Below are positions 48,178 through 57,645 of a DNA stretch of 64,000 nt, in pieces. The notes under the pieces were generated by a model. That model had not been told where the DNA came from, searched no databases, and saw nothing but the letters and a program-made list of their open reading frames with translations. The translations under genes were made by a program, and so were the position numbers. The stretch spans positions 147,078-211,077 of the forward strand of contig JAFDVI010000022.1 in NCBI GenBank assembly GCA_018269055.1. The letters are read 5' to 3'. The first letter of the stretch is position 1, and every line of letters begins with the position of its first letter. The stretch is from Acidobacteriota bacterium. GTDB taxonomy: Bacteria; Acidobacteriota; Blastocatellia; RBC074.

Positions 48178-48848
48178 TCGTCAATGTCTCCTTCGTCGGA
48201 TTGGTAAGGTTTCCAGCCCGTTCGCCAGTCGTAGGCTTCCAGGCCTGCAAAGTTTTTCTTGTAATCATAAAAAGACGGCCCATCGTACGCGTAGCCGGGA
48301 TAGTAATAACGGCAATTCAGTTCACGCGAATGACGGATGGATTGCAGGATCATGAAGATTCCCAAGCTCCGTTTTGATTCTTCCGGGGCGAACATCGCAT
48401 ACACCGCCGAGCTCGCCCTCTGGCCAATGTCCAGAAAGCTGACGGCGATCAGTTTGTCTTCGGCAAAGATGGCGACTTCCTGATTCGGGCAGGGAATCTC
48501 CGCCGGATGATTGGACAAAAAATCGAAGATCGAATCCGGAACATTGTGATTGAAACGCAGCTTGTGCCGGTGAAAAAGCTGATGTTTGCATTCGTCAATG
48601 AACGATGGGCGGATAACGATTTTCAGGTCGCGGTTCCGACTGAGCGCGCGTTTCTGACTGCGTGAAAGCTGGAATCTGGCAAGGTCAATTCGCAGCGGAA
48701 TCACTCTGCGAGCTTGCCCCAGATGGTAGGCAACCGAATAGCGGAAAAAGTATTCGCCAAAATGACGCCAACCTTTCGACCAGAGCTTGTCCATCAGCTC
48801 AGGTTCGACGCGGTGACGAAGAAAATACTCGTTGATGAATCCAATCAT
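48174..48848 (-). CDS. Bpt/ATE-like aminoacyl-tRNA-protein transferase without the N-terminal cysteines
   Basis: 224 residues from the ATG at 48848; a GTG at 48890 is equally possible, as neither has a clear ribosome binding site. The core matches the leucyl/arginyl-tRNA-protein transferase family: LMDKLWSKGWRHFGEYFFRY, VIPLRIDLARFQLSRSQKRA, KLIAVSFLDIGQRASSAVYA, FAPEESKRSLGIFMILQSIR, NCRYYYPGYAYDGPSFYDYK. The usual N-terminal Cys cluster (CxYLPxxxA and CxxCxP) is absent. Such family members would add an amino acid to N-terminal acidic residues to mark proteins for degradation. Missing cysteines leave the substrate open. It is ATGA-coupled to the oxidoreductase. Confidence 0.8.
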   Translation of the reverse strand: MIGFINEYFLRHRVEPELMDKLWSKGWRHFGEYFFRYSVAYHLGQARRVIPLRIDLARFQLSRSQKRALSRNRDLKIVIRPSFIDECKHQLFHRHKLRFNHNVPDSIFDFLSNHPAEIPCPNQEVAIFAEDKLIAVSFLDIGQRASSAVYAMFAPEESKRSLGIFMILQSIRHSRELNCRYYYPGYAYDGPSFYDYKKNFAGLEAYDWRTGWKPYQSDEGDIDE

Positions 48849-48972
48849 GGGTTGAATTGTGTGAACCGAGTTCGACCCGGATTGAACCACAGCCGGGCGA
48901 CGACTGCCAATTCCACCTGAGAATTTGAGAGCCTAAACCGCAGATTTTTGTTTTGCCGCGAGTTGCTGAGGC

Positions 48973-50358
48973 TTACTGTTTGAGAAAGTACCTCGCGCAT
49001 TCGTGTCCGCTGAACACTGCGCTTTCGATGGTGGCGGGCAAACCTGTGTCCGTCCAGTCTCCAGCCAGAAAAAAATTCTCGAACTCAGTCTGGTGCTTTG
49101 GGCGAAGCCTTGCGGTTCCAATCGTATGCGAAAGCGTCGCGTCGTGTTCGCGCACGACGAAGTTGTGAATCGGTTTTTGAGTTCTTGCCGCCGGGAAGAA
49201 GTGCTCCATCTCGGTAACGGCGAGCGCAATCAACTCTTCCTTGTTTCGTTTGGCCGCTTCGTGCGCGCCGCTGATGACCAGCGCCAAATGCTGGTAACCG
49301 CTTTGGCTATTCCCGGAAATTGCGTTTTTGTTGAATACCCACTCGATTTGTGAATCCAGCAGTCCAGAAAATTCAACATCTGTAACTGGTTGCGAATACC
49401 AGAGATTAATTGAAACGATTGGCGCGGAGGAGAATTCCAGCGCAGGTTTTAGGGCTGAGTTGGCGGCAATTTCCGAAGGCAGTATTCGCCCCAGGGCAAA
49501 ATAGGGAACTGCGCTGATGATGGCATCGGCTTCGATTCGTTCTCCGGTTTTCAGTCTGACGGCGGTGGCGTGGGAATCGTTAAATTCGATTTGCTCGACT
49601 TCGGCGCTCAAGCGGATTTCGCCACCGTGGGCTTCCAGAAAACGGCGGGCATCATTCGTGTAAAGCTCGCTCAATCCGACTTTGGAAATCACCATCGCCG
49701 AATCCTGCCGGGTGTGCATAAACGCCTGATCCAGTACGCGCGCGAACATATCGGCAGAAGCTCGATCCGGCGTTTCGTTAAGCGTTGCCAGCGCAACCAT
49801 GTCCCAAAATCGAGCTTGCATGGTTTCCGTTTGGCCAAGCTGCGTCAGCCAATGGCGAACAGTAATGTCTGCCAGCGAAATGCGATTGCCGTTTAACCGT
49901 CGCAGTTCCAGTCCGACACGCAATGCTCTGAGCCGATCATTCCAGCCAATTGTTTTCAGTTTTGACAACCCGGCCAGCAAGTGCAGCGGCGCTGGCAGCG
50001 AAGGGCATTTGAAGCTGGCGTGATGGATTTCGCCGGTTCCTGATTCGCCGAGGAAATCAACCTGTGGATTTTGCTGAAATTTCAGCTTTGAGAGCGAGCC
50101 GATTTTTTTTAGAAAGCGCAACGTGTGATGGTAACAACCCATCATCAAATGCTGGCCATTATCAATGGAGTCGCCCGTGATTTTGTCCGTGAAAGAATAC
50201 GCGCGGCCACCCAGGAATGCTCGCCGCTCCAATAGCAGCGTTTTGACGCCATGTTCCGCCAATTCGACGGCAGCGGCGAGGCCCGCAAAACCACCGCCAA
50301 TGATGATGACGAACGGTTGGCGGGTTGGGGCACATGAGAGACGATCAGCGTCGCTCAT
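48973..50358 (-). CDS. hpnE: HpnE-like FAD-dependent hydroxysqualene dehydroxylase
   Basis: 461 residues. The N-terminal FAD-binding motif is VIIIGGGFAGLAAAVELAEH, followed by LLERRAFLGGRAYSFTDKIT and NGQHLMMGCYHHTLRFL, typical of HpnE (squalene-associated desaturase-like) proteins. The middle has ARFWDMVALATLNETPDRAS. The end, NFFLAGDWTDTGLPATIESA, VFSGHECARYFL, is standard for the carotene-desaturase-like amine oxidase fold. In hopanoid producers HpnC, HpnD and HpnE make squalene. The start overlaps the hpnD stop by four bases (ATGA). No hpnC is in the window. An alternative role in carotenoid desaturation is less likely from the motifs. Confidence 0.88.
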   Translation of the reverse strand: MSDADRLSCAPTRQPFVIIIGGGFAGLAAAVELAEHGVKTLLLERRAFLGGRAYSFTDKITGDSIDNGQHLMMGCYHHTLRFLKKIGSLSKLKFQQNPQVDFLGESGTGEIHHASFKCPSLPAPLHLLAGLSKLKTIGWNDRLRALRVGLELRRLNGNRISLADITVRHWLTQLGQTETMQARFWDMVALATLNETPDRASADMFARVLDQAFMHTRQDSAMVISKVGLSELYTNDARRFLEAHGGEIRLSAEVEQIEFNDSHATAVRLKTGERIEADAIISAVPYFALGRILPSEIAANSALKPALEFSSAPIVSINLWYSQPVTDVEFSGLLDSQIEWVFNKNAISGNSQSGYQHLALVISGAHEAAKRNKEELIALAVTEMEHFFPAARTQKPIHNFVVREHDATLSHTIGTARLRPKHQTEFENFFLAGDWTDTGLPATIESAVFSGHECARYFLKQ

Positions 50359-51311
50359 TTACGGTTCTCCCTCTGCTGCTCCGTTACGCTGTCGCTTTGG
50401 CTTCGCGTTGCCTGTGCCCACTGGCGAAGCGCAATGTAAAACCGCTCCGGCCTGTGGAGTCGAATGTGGTGGTTGAATACATCGTAGTCAACCTGTTCAA
50501 TCTGCTCCAACAATCGGAAGTAGATTTTGCCCATCGTCAGCGCGGCGGTCAGAGTCGGTTGATCTTCTATGGGAAGCAGTTCGGCAGCTTTCTGGTAATA
50601 GCTTCGTGCGCGGTCGCATTCAAACTTCATCAAAGCGCGGAAGTTGTCGTTAACGCGGCAATTCAACAAGTCATTTTCACTGTAGCCGAAACGACGCAAA
50701 TCCTCTTGCGGAAGATAAAAGCGGCCACGGTCGGCGTCCTCTTTCAAATCGCGCAGGATGTTGGTCAGTTGAAGCGCGATTCCCAAGTTGATCGCGTATT
50801 CTCTGGTTTGGGGGGACTGATAGGTGAAGATTTCAATGCACATCAGTCCGGTAATGGCCGCGACGCGGTAGCAGTATTGGTAAAGTTGCTCGAACGTTTC
50901 GTAGCGATGAATGTGCAAATCCATTTCACAGCCGTTGATCATTTCCTCGAAGTATTCTTTGGGCATCGGGAAATTTTCGAGCACCAATTGTAACCGTTCG
51001 GCGATTGGCATGCTGGGTTGGCGTGCATACAAACAGTCAATTTCGGTTCGCCATTTGTCCAGTTCCAGCTTCGCTTTTCCCGCGGAATGATCGTTAATGC
51101 CGTCCTGGGCGAGGTCGTCCACGACATCGTCAACTGCACGACAAAACGAATACACATCAATAATGGCATCCCGTTTCAGTTTCGGCAGAAACAGAAACGA
51201 GTAAAAAAAGTTCGATTGGATGGTTTTTGAAAAACGGCGCTGCAGGTTGCGCGTGCGTTCGCGCAGATGCCACGGGGTAAAGTGAATGCTTTTGAGTGTT
51301 GCTGCTTCCAT
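50355..51311 (-). CDS. hpnD: HpnD-like presqualene diphosphate synthase
   Basis: 318 residues. Trans-isoprenyl diphosphate synthase head-to-head family: first aspartate motif in YSFCRAVDDVVDDLAQDGIN, second in GIALQLTNILRDLKEDADRG followed by RFYLPQEDLRRFGYSENDLL. This second motif and the HpnE neighbour point to squalene synthesis (HpnD). Phytoene synthase shares the fold, so the product cannot be settled from sequence alone; CruF at 23.6 kb needs a phytoene synthase somewhere. Overlaps hpnE by four bases. The start is followed by a weakly supported leader (MEAATLKSIHFTPWH). Confidence 0.88.
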   Translation of the reverse strand: MEAATLKSIHFTPWHLRERTRNLQRRFSKTIQSNFFYSFLFLPKLKRDAIIDVYSFCRAVDDVVDDLAQDGINDHSAGKAKLELDKWRTEIDCLYARQPSMPIAERLQLVLENFPMPKEYFEEMINGCEMDLHIHRYETFEQLYQYCYRVAAITGLMCIEIFTYQSPQTREYAINLGIALQLTNILRDLKEDADRGRFYLPQEDLRRFGYSENDLLNCRVNDNFRALMKFECDRARSYYQKAAELLPIEDQPTLTAALTMGKIYFRLLEQIEQVDYDVFNHHIRLHRPERFYIALRQWAQATRSQSDSVTEQQRENRK

Positions 51312-51499
51312 TCAATTCCATTGTCTTGGGGATGGCGGCGATCAAGTCCTGGGAGGCTGGCGCATCGCCCGATTTATCATTGTTTGCACTTGGTTTCTTC
51401 TGGCGAACAGAGAATAGCAAGGGATAATTTAGACGACAAGCGGGTGAATTTTCCGTTTGGAGAACACGGAAATTTGCTGGTCGGCCTGTTCAACAACCC

Positions 51500-51542
51500 C
51501 CAAGCCGCGCTTGTCGTTTGCACCTTAACAAGCGCGGCTTGG
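51500..51542 (+). terminator. Terminator-like hairpin facing away from annotated genes
   Basis: The arms CCAAGCCGCGCTTGT (51500-51514) and ACAAGCGCGGCTTGG (51528-51542) are perfectly complementary over 15 bp with a 13-base loop. A run of five T follows on the plus strand (51545-51549), so it is a terminator in that direction, although all genes on both sides read on the minus strand. The 254-base gap around it holds no gene that I recognise. Confidence 0.65.
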
Positions 51543-51565
51543 ACTTTTTCAAAGATAGTTTGGGT

Positions 51566-52162
51566 TCAAGTCTCGCTCATATCAATCCACTTGATAATGC
51601 CTTTCAGCGATTGATAATGGAATAGTTTTTCAAGTAACGGCTCTACCTCCTGATCAGCGACCATCAGGTTTCGGTATTGCGGCAAAATGAACCCTTCTTT
51701 TACTGCTCGATCAATCATTTCCAGCAACGGATTGTAATACTCGGCAACATTCAATAAGCCAATCGGCTTTTGATGAATTCCAAGCTGGCTCCAGGTAATG
51801 GTTTCCAACAATTCTTCAAACGTGCCAAATCCTCCAGGAAGGGCAATGAAGGCGTCGGAAAGTTCAGCCATCATCGCTTTGCGTTCGTGCATGGTGTTAA
51901 CCACGCGCATATTGGCCGCCGGATGCGCCCGTTCTTTAGTTGCCAATGCGTACGGAATCACGCCCACGACCTCGCCTCTGGCTTCAATCACAGCGTCTGC
52001 AACTGCGCCCATCAATCCAATTCCACCGGCACCGTAGACCAGATCAATGCCTTTGGCCGCCATTGATCGTCCCAGCTCGCGAGCCTTCTCAGCGTAAATT
52101 TCCTTGTTTCCGCTGCTTGATCCACAAAAAACGCAAATGCGTTTGATTGTTTGCTTATTCAT
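51566..52162 (-). CDS. LOG-family (lonely guy) phosphoribohydrolase-like protein
   Basis: 198 residues, soluble. The opening KRICVFCGSSSGNKEIYAEK, then GIDLVYGAGGIGLMGAVADA, and the family motif ALPGGFGTFEELLETITWSQ are characteristic of TIGR00730/LOG proteins. The PGGxGTxxE motif marks the phosphoribosyl-hydrolase active site. Such enzymes act on nucleoside 5'-monophosphates (cytokinin-activating in plants; in bacteria AMP or related). The exact substrate is unknown. The gene is isolated from the squalene pair by a 254-base gap. Confidence 0.92.
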   Translation of the reverse strand: MNKQTIKRICVFCGSSSGNKEIYAEKARELGRSMAAKGIDLVYGAGGIGLMGAVADAVIEARGEVVGVIPYALATKERAHPAANMRVVNTMHERKAMMAELSDAFIALPGGFGTFEELLETITWSQLGIHQKPIGLLNVAEYYNPLLEMIDRAVKEGFILPQYRNLMVADQEVEPLLEKLFHYQSLKGIIKWIDMSET

Positions 52163-52342
52163 TCGTTGTGTTTACCTCCAAAAACATTTTATCTCAAAGC
52201 ATATTGCCTTTTTCCAAGCGAGGCGAAAAGCCAGGAGGCAGAATTGCCAGCTTGATTTCAGCCAATCCATCGTTTACTTTGCCTTTCTATTGCCCTCACT
52301 TCTTCTTCACAGATCCACGGAAGGTTTCAGAGGTTTTATTCA

Positions 52343-53704
52343 ATGAGCAAAGCGAAAAAGACTCAGAAAGGCAAAGCTGTTCAAGCTCCGCCTGATCGTA
52401 GCAAGCGTAAATTTGTCACTTTGGGGCTTGGGGGAATCGGGGCAATTGCCGTTGCAGGCATTGGGTATAAAGCCGGATGGTTCGGTTCTTCCGGGGCGAC
52501 GGGAGTGCCCGTTGCTTCGCCAACGCCCAATCTGGCGACCGGGAAACCGTTGCCACCTGTCACGCTGGAGCCGAATTACCAAAATGCCCTGCGCGCCTCG
52601 GATGAAATTCTGAGCCATTATTCCCGTGAGCTTAACAATCCTTCTACCCTGATTCATTGTATTCGAGGGTTTGGCAAAAATTTCAAATTGAACGACGGTT
52701 CTTCGGCACTGGACTTTTTGTGTTCGCGTTTTGCAGCGGAAAAAGAAGTTGGCGGGAAACGCTACGTTTACTTTCAACGTGATGCGGAAGTCCACCAAAA
52801 CAGCTTTTTGAAAACAATGCTTGAGGCCGGTGTCAGCCCTGAGCAGCCGATCACTGTTGGCCCCAACCACTACACCCTGCGCGATTTAGGGGAAAGCGCC
52901 AAGGCGCTTTTCCGATTCGACCTTCAAAATTTCGACCGATACGAACCGAATTTGCTGGGGCAACATTTGCCTTGGGGCCTGATCGCCTTTTCGATTCTGG
53001 TTCCGCCAAGCGTGGGGAAATGGACAAACGCGTATGGCGAAACCATCAATTTTCCCGAAGTGGTTGATAAAAGCTTGGCCGTTTATGAAGGCGTTTGTGC
53101 TGATATAGAAGGCACCGTCGGACATGGAGAAATGGAGTCACTGGCGTTTCGCCAGGAAATCTCAAAGTACAGTTGCGCTGGAATGCACAACGTTTACAGT
53201 TATTTCTCGTGCCTGAATCACGGTTATACGAACAACAATCTGCAGGTACGATTGGCAAAGCTGCTTGACAATGTGTTGTTGCGATTGAAAGGCGATTCTC
53301 AGGCGATTGACCGTGAAGCCGATGCCGCCAAAGCCGATCCCAATTTGCTAAACCGTCTTGCAGTAGAAGGGCAGGGCGGAAAGCTGGCTTCCAAGGGCGC
53401 GGCCCCGGCCAATTTGCTGGAAGTGATGCGCTATCGCTATCAAATCAGAATGCTCGGTCATGCGATGGAAGCGATCAATTACGCCCGTTTGCACAATTTG
53501 TTCACCCTGACTCCGGCACAGAAAGGCCGCATCGAAGCTGGTGAGCAGATGCTGTATGAATATCTGGTCAAGCTTCGTGCAACGGATTTGGAACCGCACA
53601 TGAATTGGTATAGCAAATCGGTCAGCGATTTGGTCATCGCGCTTGGCCACGCTTCGCGCGCGTTGAAACTGCTGACGCCGCAGAACCCCGACACAGTCGC
53701 TTAA
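52343..53704 (+). CDS. Membrane-anchored protein of unknown function
   Basis: 453 residues. A Lys-rich cytoplasmic start (KAKKTQKGKAVQAPPDRSKR) precedes one membrane helix (about 24-47, FVTLGLGGIGAIAVAGIGYK), a Pro/Thr linker and a large extracytoplasmic helical domain. Features include FLCSRFAAEKEVGGKRYVYF, HLPWGLIAFSILVPP, HGEMESLAFRQEISKYSCAG and HNVYSYFSCLNHGYTNNN; several His residues there could bind metal. No family was recognised. It is not obviously in an operon: the next gene is 194 bases away and the previous gene is divergent. Confidence 0.75.
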   Translation: MSKAKKTQKGKAVQAPPDRSKRKFVTLGLGGIGAIAVAGIGYKAGWFGSSGATGVPVASPTPNLATGKPLPPVTLEPNYQNALRASDEILSHYSRELNNPSTLIHCIRGFGKNFKLNDGSSALDFLCSRFAAEKEVGGKRYVYFQRDAEVHQNSFLKTMLEAGVSPEQPITVGPNHYTLRDLGESAKALFRFDLQNFDRYEPNLLGQHLPWGLIAFSILVPPSVGKWTNAYGETINFPEVVDKSLAVYEGVCADIEGTVGHGEMESLAFRQEISKYSCAGMHNVYSYFSCLNHGYTNNNLQVRLAKLLDNVLLRLKGDSQAIDREADAAKADPNLLNRLAVEGQGGKLASKGAAPANLLEVMRYRYQIRMLGHAMEAINYARLHNLFTLTPAQKGRIEAGEQMLYEYLVKLRATDLEPHMNWYSKSVSDLVIALGHASRALKLLTPQNPDTVA

Positions 53705-53765
53705 AACCGGGCAATCACAAGTCTATTAAGTCGGTTTTCGGTTGAATGTCTGGGAATTCAAGAAC

Positions 53766-53863
53766 TCAACACATAGGATCGAAGGAACAAAGGTTCAAAG
53801 GGACTTTTCACTGCTTGTTGGAATCCTTCTTTGATCCTTTGACTTTTGGTTCCTTTGTGTTGA
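53766..53863. repeat. Imperfect inverted repeat
   Basis: TCAACACATAGG...GGAACAAAGG on the left answers CCTTTGACTTTTGGTTCCTTTGTGTTGA on the right, complementary with several gaps. It occupies most of the 194-base gap after the anchored unknown protein and may act as a terminator or be a repetitive extragenic element. Confidence 0.45.
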
Positions 53864-53898
53864 TCCGTATATCAAGCTGAAATCCGACCTAAGTTGCA

Positions 53899-54756
53899 AT
53901 GAATTCTATTGGTTACCGCAGAGTAATTTTGGTTGTTTGTTTTTTGACCTGGCTTTGGTCTGGCGCAGCCTGCGCGAAAGCCCAATCGGTGCCGGTCAAA
54001 TCGCTGCCGATTTATGAGCCTTGTCCGTCACTGGCTGCCGGAGCTTCGCAGGATGATGGAGTTGCCAAGGCGATCGTTGCATTGAAAGGCCAGGACGCCA
54101 AGGCGCGAATTCAAGCTGCACAGCAACTGAGCAAAGCTTGTGATAAGCGCGCGGTTGACCCGCTGCTGGATGTTTTGGGCAGTGACGCGGAAACCTCTGT
54201 TCGCATCGCCGCCGCTGAAGCGTTAGGCAAACTCGCTGATCAGGAATCCGTTCAACCAATGATGGACGTTCTCGGCAGCCAAAACATCGAAGTCAAAACC
54301 GCAATGGTCAGCGCATTTGCCTCGTTTCCAGGGTTTAAAGGCAGAAACGCCGTCGTAAATCTGGTCGCCAATCCCAGTGGAGCCGACATTACAGACGAAG
54401 CCGATATGCGATTGCGATGCGCGGCGATTTTGACCGCCTGCCAACTGAAAGACGTCAGTCATTCGCGGAAATCCATTTTGTTTTTGTTTGATTTTCTCAA
54501 CAGCCAGCATCCAAACATTCGCGCACTGGCGGAACAGACATTGATGGAATTGAAAAATACGCGCAACGGCGAAACAGAAATGATCGCCATCATGAAACAG
54601 AGCAACAACCCTGTGTTGCGTCGTTGGGCGGCGACCTGGATCGGCAAAATCGGGTTTACGGGTGCGCGCGAAGCCTTGCAGGAAGCCGCAGCGACAGATT
54701 CCGATGCGCAGGTTAAACAACTTGCGGCGGAGTCTTTGAAGAAGTTGTCGCAATAA
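53899..54756 (+). CDS. Exported HEAT-repeat protein
   Basis: 285 residues. Signal peptide: [20 protein letters not shown]. The mature part consists of HEAT-type helical repeats ([87 protein letters not shown]). These form a curved scaffold for protein contacts, here in the periplasm. No catalytic motif seen. The sucD start is 118 bases downstream. Confidence 0.85.
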   Translation: MNSIGYRRVILVVCFLTWLWSGAACAKAQSVPVKSLPIYEPCPSLAAGASQDDGVAKAIVALKGQDAKARIQAAQQLSKACDKRAVDPLLDVLGSDAETSVRIAAAEALGKLADQESVQPMMDVLGSQNIEVKTAMVSAFASFPGFKGRNAVVNLVANPSGADITDEADMRLRCAAILTACQLKDVSHSRKSILFLFDFLNSQHPNIRALAEQTLMELKNTRNGETEMIAIMKQSNNPVLRRWAATWIGKIGFTGAREALQEAAATDSDAQVKQLAAESLKKLSQ

Positions 54757-54832
54757 CCGGGGATTTTGGCGGCTCAGATTGGCTATGCTAAGCTGCGCCC
54801 TCGTTCAAACTACATCAAAAATCAGAAATACG

Positions 54833-54853
54833 GAGCAAGCTGGCAGCTTGCTC
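54833..54853. repeat. Tight palindrome before sucD
   Basis: GAGCAAGCTG (54833-54842) and CAGCTTGCTC (54844-54853) are perfect 10-bp arms with one base between them, 9 bases before the sucD ribosome binding site. It may be a small operator, an RNA hairpin affecting translation, or a repetitive element. Confidence 0.55.
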
Positions 54854-54874
54854 TACTTTTACGGAGGAACTGCT

Positions 54875-55744
<870 letters not shown>

Positions 55745-55762
55745 CCATACTTTCACCTTGCA

Positions 55763-56710
55763 ATGGCGACCAGTAAAGCGAAATCCTTGCAACAATACCC
55801 TCGTCGTCAGCCAGACGGATATTTAGCCGATGAGTCTCTTTTTCCTGTTCCGGAGTCGCCATTGCCATCTGCTGACTTGAGCCGTGCGATAGAAAGCGCC
55901 TTCGCGCGCTGCTTGAAAAACAAAAAAGGAGAGACCATCAAGCTTCCGCAAACGCCGGATGAACTTGTCAATTTGTGCATTCAGCACTTGCGCGAACGCA
56001 GCGATCCGGTACTCAGCCCGTTCTTTTTCAGCCAGTGTCGCGTCGAAGAAATCTTTGAATTGGACGCCATCGCACACGAAATGCAGCGGCGTCGAATGCA
56101 GATCGGCATTTTCTACCAGTATTTGATCATCGAATTGATGAAGTATCGCTATCCCGCGACAGTGGACGGCAAGAAGGAAGGCGATGTCGAAACTGAGCTT
56201 GAGACGCCTGGATTTGACAAAGGATTGCGTGTGTTCATGTCTGTGAAAAAGTCCGGTGACACGGTCTGAGGCCAGGACGTGCCCGGCGTTATTCGCCGCC
56301 TTGAAGCGATGGCAACCGAAGATAAAAATTTGACGCGACCGTATCTTTGCGTGGTTTGCGTTGCCACGCCACCGCGAGGGAAAATTCTCTCTTACAACGA
56401 ATCCAGGCAGATGAAGCGCAACAACGAAGGCCACCCTTATTCGCCGAATTGCGAGGTATGGTTGCCGGGGTTTATCTTTCCGTTCATCTGTGGATTGTCA
56501 CCGACGGAGGTTTATAAAGCGGCTTTGGAAAAAGTCAGCGAGTTTCTGCCGTTCCACGCATTGCCACAACGCCGGGAATGCGCCGAGTTGCTTTCGGCGA
56601 AATTGAATGAGTTGGAATTGGTCAACGCCGAAACTGGGAAATTGGATTTGCTGCGTTTCCAGGAATTCGTCAGTCAGGCTCCAAGGAAAAAAGAGAAGGC
56701 GGAGAAATGA
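55763..56710 (+). pseudogene. Type II restriction endonuclease gene interrupted by an in-frame TGA
   Basis: A single reading frame from 55763 to 56710 (about 315 codons) is broken only by TGA at 56267-56269, after ...VFMSVKKSGDTV. Reading goes on in the same frame with GQDVPGVIRRLEAMATEDKN. The two parts fit one protein of usual restriction-enzyme length. The downstream part overlaps the methyltransferase start by four bases (ATGA), as expected for a restriction-modification operon. The K-K region near the stop may be part of the nuclease core, but the catalytic motif was not proved. GTG at 56279 with GAGG upstream could restart translation, giving two polypeptides; that is the main alternative. 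The specificity is unknown. Confidence 0.65.
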
Positions 56711-57624
56711 GTTCGCAAGCAGAAAAAACAATCGTCAGAAAAGCTGAAGCAACCTGCACGATCATTAACGGCGATAGCCGGGAAGAACTAAAGGAATTCG
56801 ACGGGCAGGTTGATTTGATCGTCACCTCTCCGCCGTATGCTGACGCACGGCGCAAACATTACGACAGCGTACATCCGGACCAATTCGTGGATTGGTTCCT
56901 GACATTTCACGAGCCGTTCTTCAACGCCTTGAAGCCAGAGGGCAGCCTGGTCATAAACATCAAGGATAAGGTGGTGGATGGAGTCCGGCATCGCTATGTT
57001 TGGCGAACGATTGAGGCGTTCTGTGAACGCGGGTGGTTGGCGATTGACGATTATATCTGGCACAAAACAAATCCAATGCCAGGAGCTTGGCCTGCACGGT
57101 TGAGTGATGGCTGGGAATACTGCTTCCATCTGGCCAAATCGAAACGACCGTTTTTCAATGCGGATGCGGTGCGCAAACCGATTGGCGATTGGGTCGAGTC
57201 ACGATTGCGAAAGTTGGGCGAGAATGACTTGAGCAGACATAATTCGGCAAACGCGAGCGGTTTTGGACGCGATATTTCCAAATGGGTGGGAAAGGAAACG
57301 GTTCTTCCCTCCAATGTCATCAGCCGCGCGCTGGTCGGCAAAAATAAAAATCATCCGGCAGTTTTTCCCGTGGATTTGCCTTTGTTTTTTATCAAATTGC
57401 TCAGCCCGCCAGATGGACTTGTGATTGATCCTTTCGGTGGTAGCGGGACCACGGGTGTGGCTGCGCTATCAGCCGGGCGCGATTGCGTAATTATTGATAA
57501 CAATGCCTCTTACTGTCAGGAAGCGGCCAAGCGTTTGCTGGAAGAAGCCGACGCGCAAGATGATGAAGAAGTAGACGCCGATTTGTCCGCTACACAGCGA
57601 ACGCTTTATGAAGTGATGAAATGA
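56707..57624 (+). CDS. Type II DNA methyltransferase (SPPY, probably N4-cytosine)
   Basis: 305 residues. Motif IV is TSPPY (residues 40-44) and motif I is DPFGGSGTT (241-249). Their order, IV before I, is the beta class of amino-methyltransferases; SPPY favours N4-cytosine over N6-adenine. Supporting segments are PEGSLVINIKDKVVDG, DYIWHKTNPMPGAWP, RPFFNADAVRKPIGDWVES and FPVDLPLFFIKLLSPPDGLV. It should protect host DNA from the restriction enzyme coded just upstream (four-base overlap). If that enzyme is inactive, this is now an orphan methyltransferase. The target sequence cannot be read from the protein. Confidence 0.92.
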   Translation: MSSQAEKTIVRKAEATCTIINGDSREELKEFDGQVDLIVTSPPYADARRKHYDSVHPDQFVDWFLTFHEPFFNALKPEGSLVINIKDKVVDGVRHRYVWRTIEAFCERGWLAIDDYIWHKTNPMPGAWPARLSDGWEYCFHLAKSKRPFFNADAVRKPIGDWVESRLRKLGENDLSRHNSANASGFGRDISKWVGKETVLPSNVISRALVGKNKNHPAVFPVDLPLFFIKLLSPPDGLVIDPFGGSGTTGVAALSAGRDCVIIDNNASYCQEAAKRLLEEADAQDDEEVDADLSATQRTLYEVMK

Positions 57625-57645
57625 AATCGCGGTCAATCTCACGCA

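Noticed and set aside
56267..56269. Possible selenocysteine codon in the restriction endonuclease
   Set aside because: No convincing SECIS-like stem-loop directly after it and no known Sec restriction enzyme; a nonsense change or a restart at GTG 56279 is simpler.
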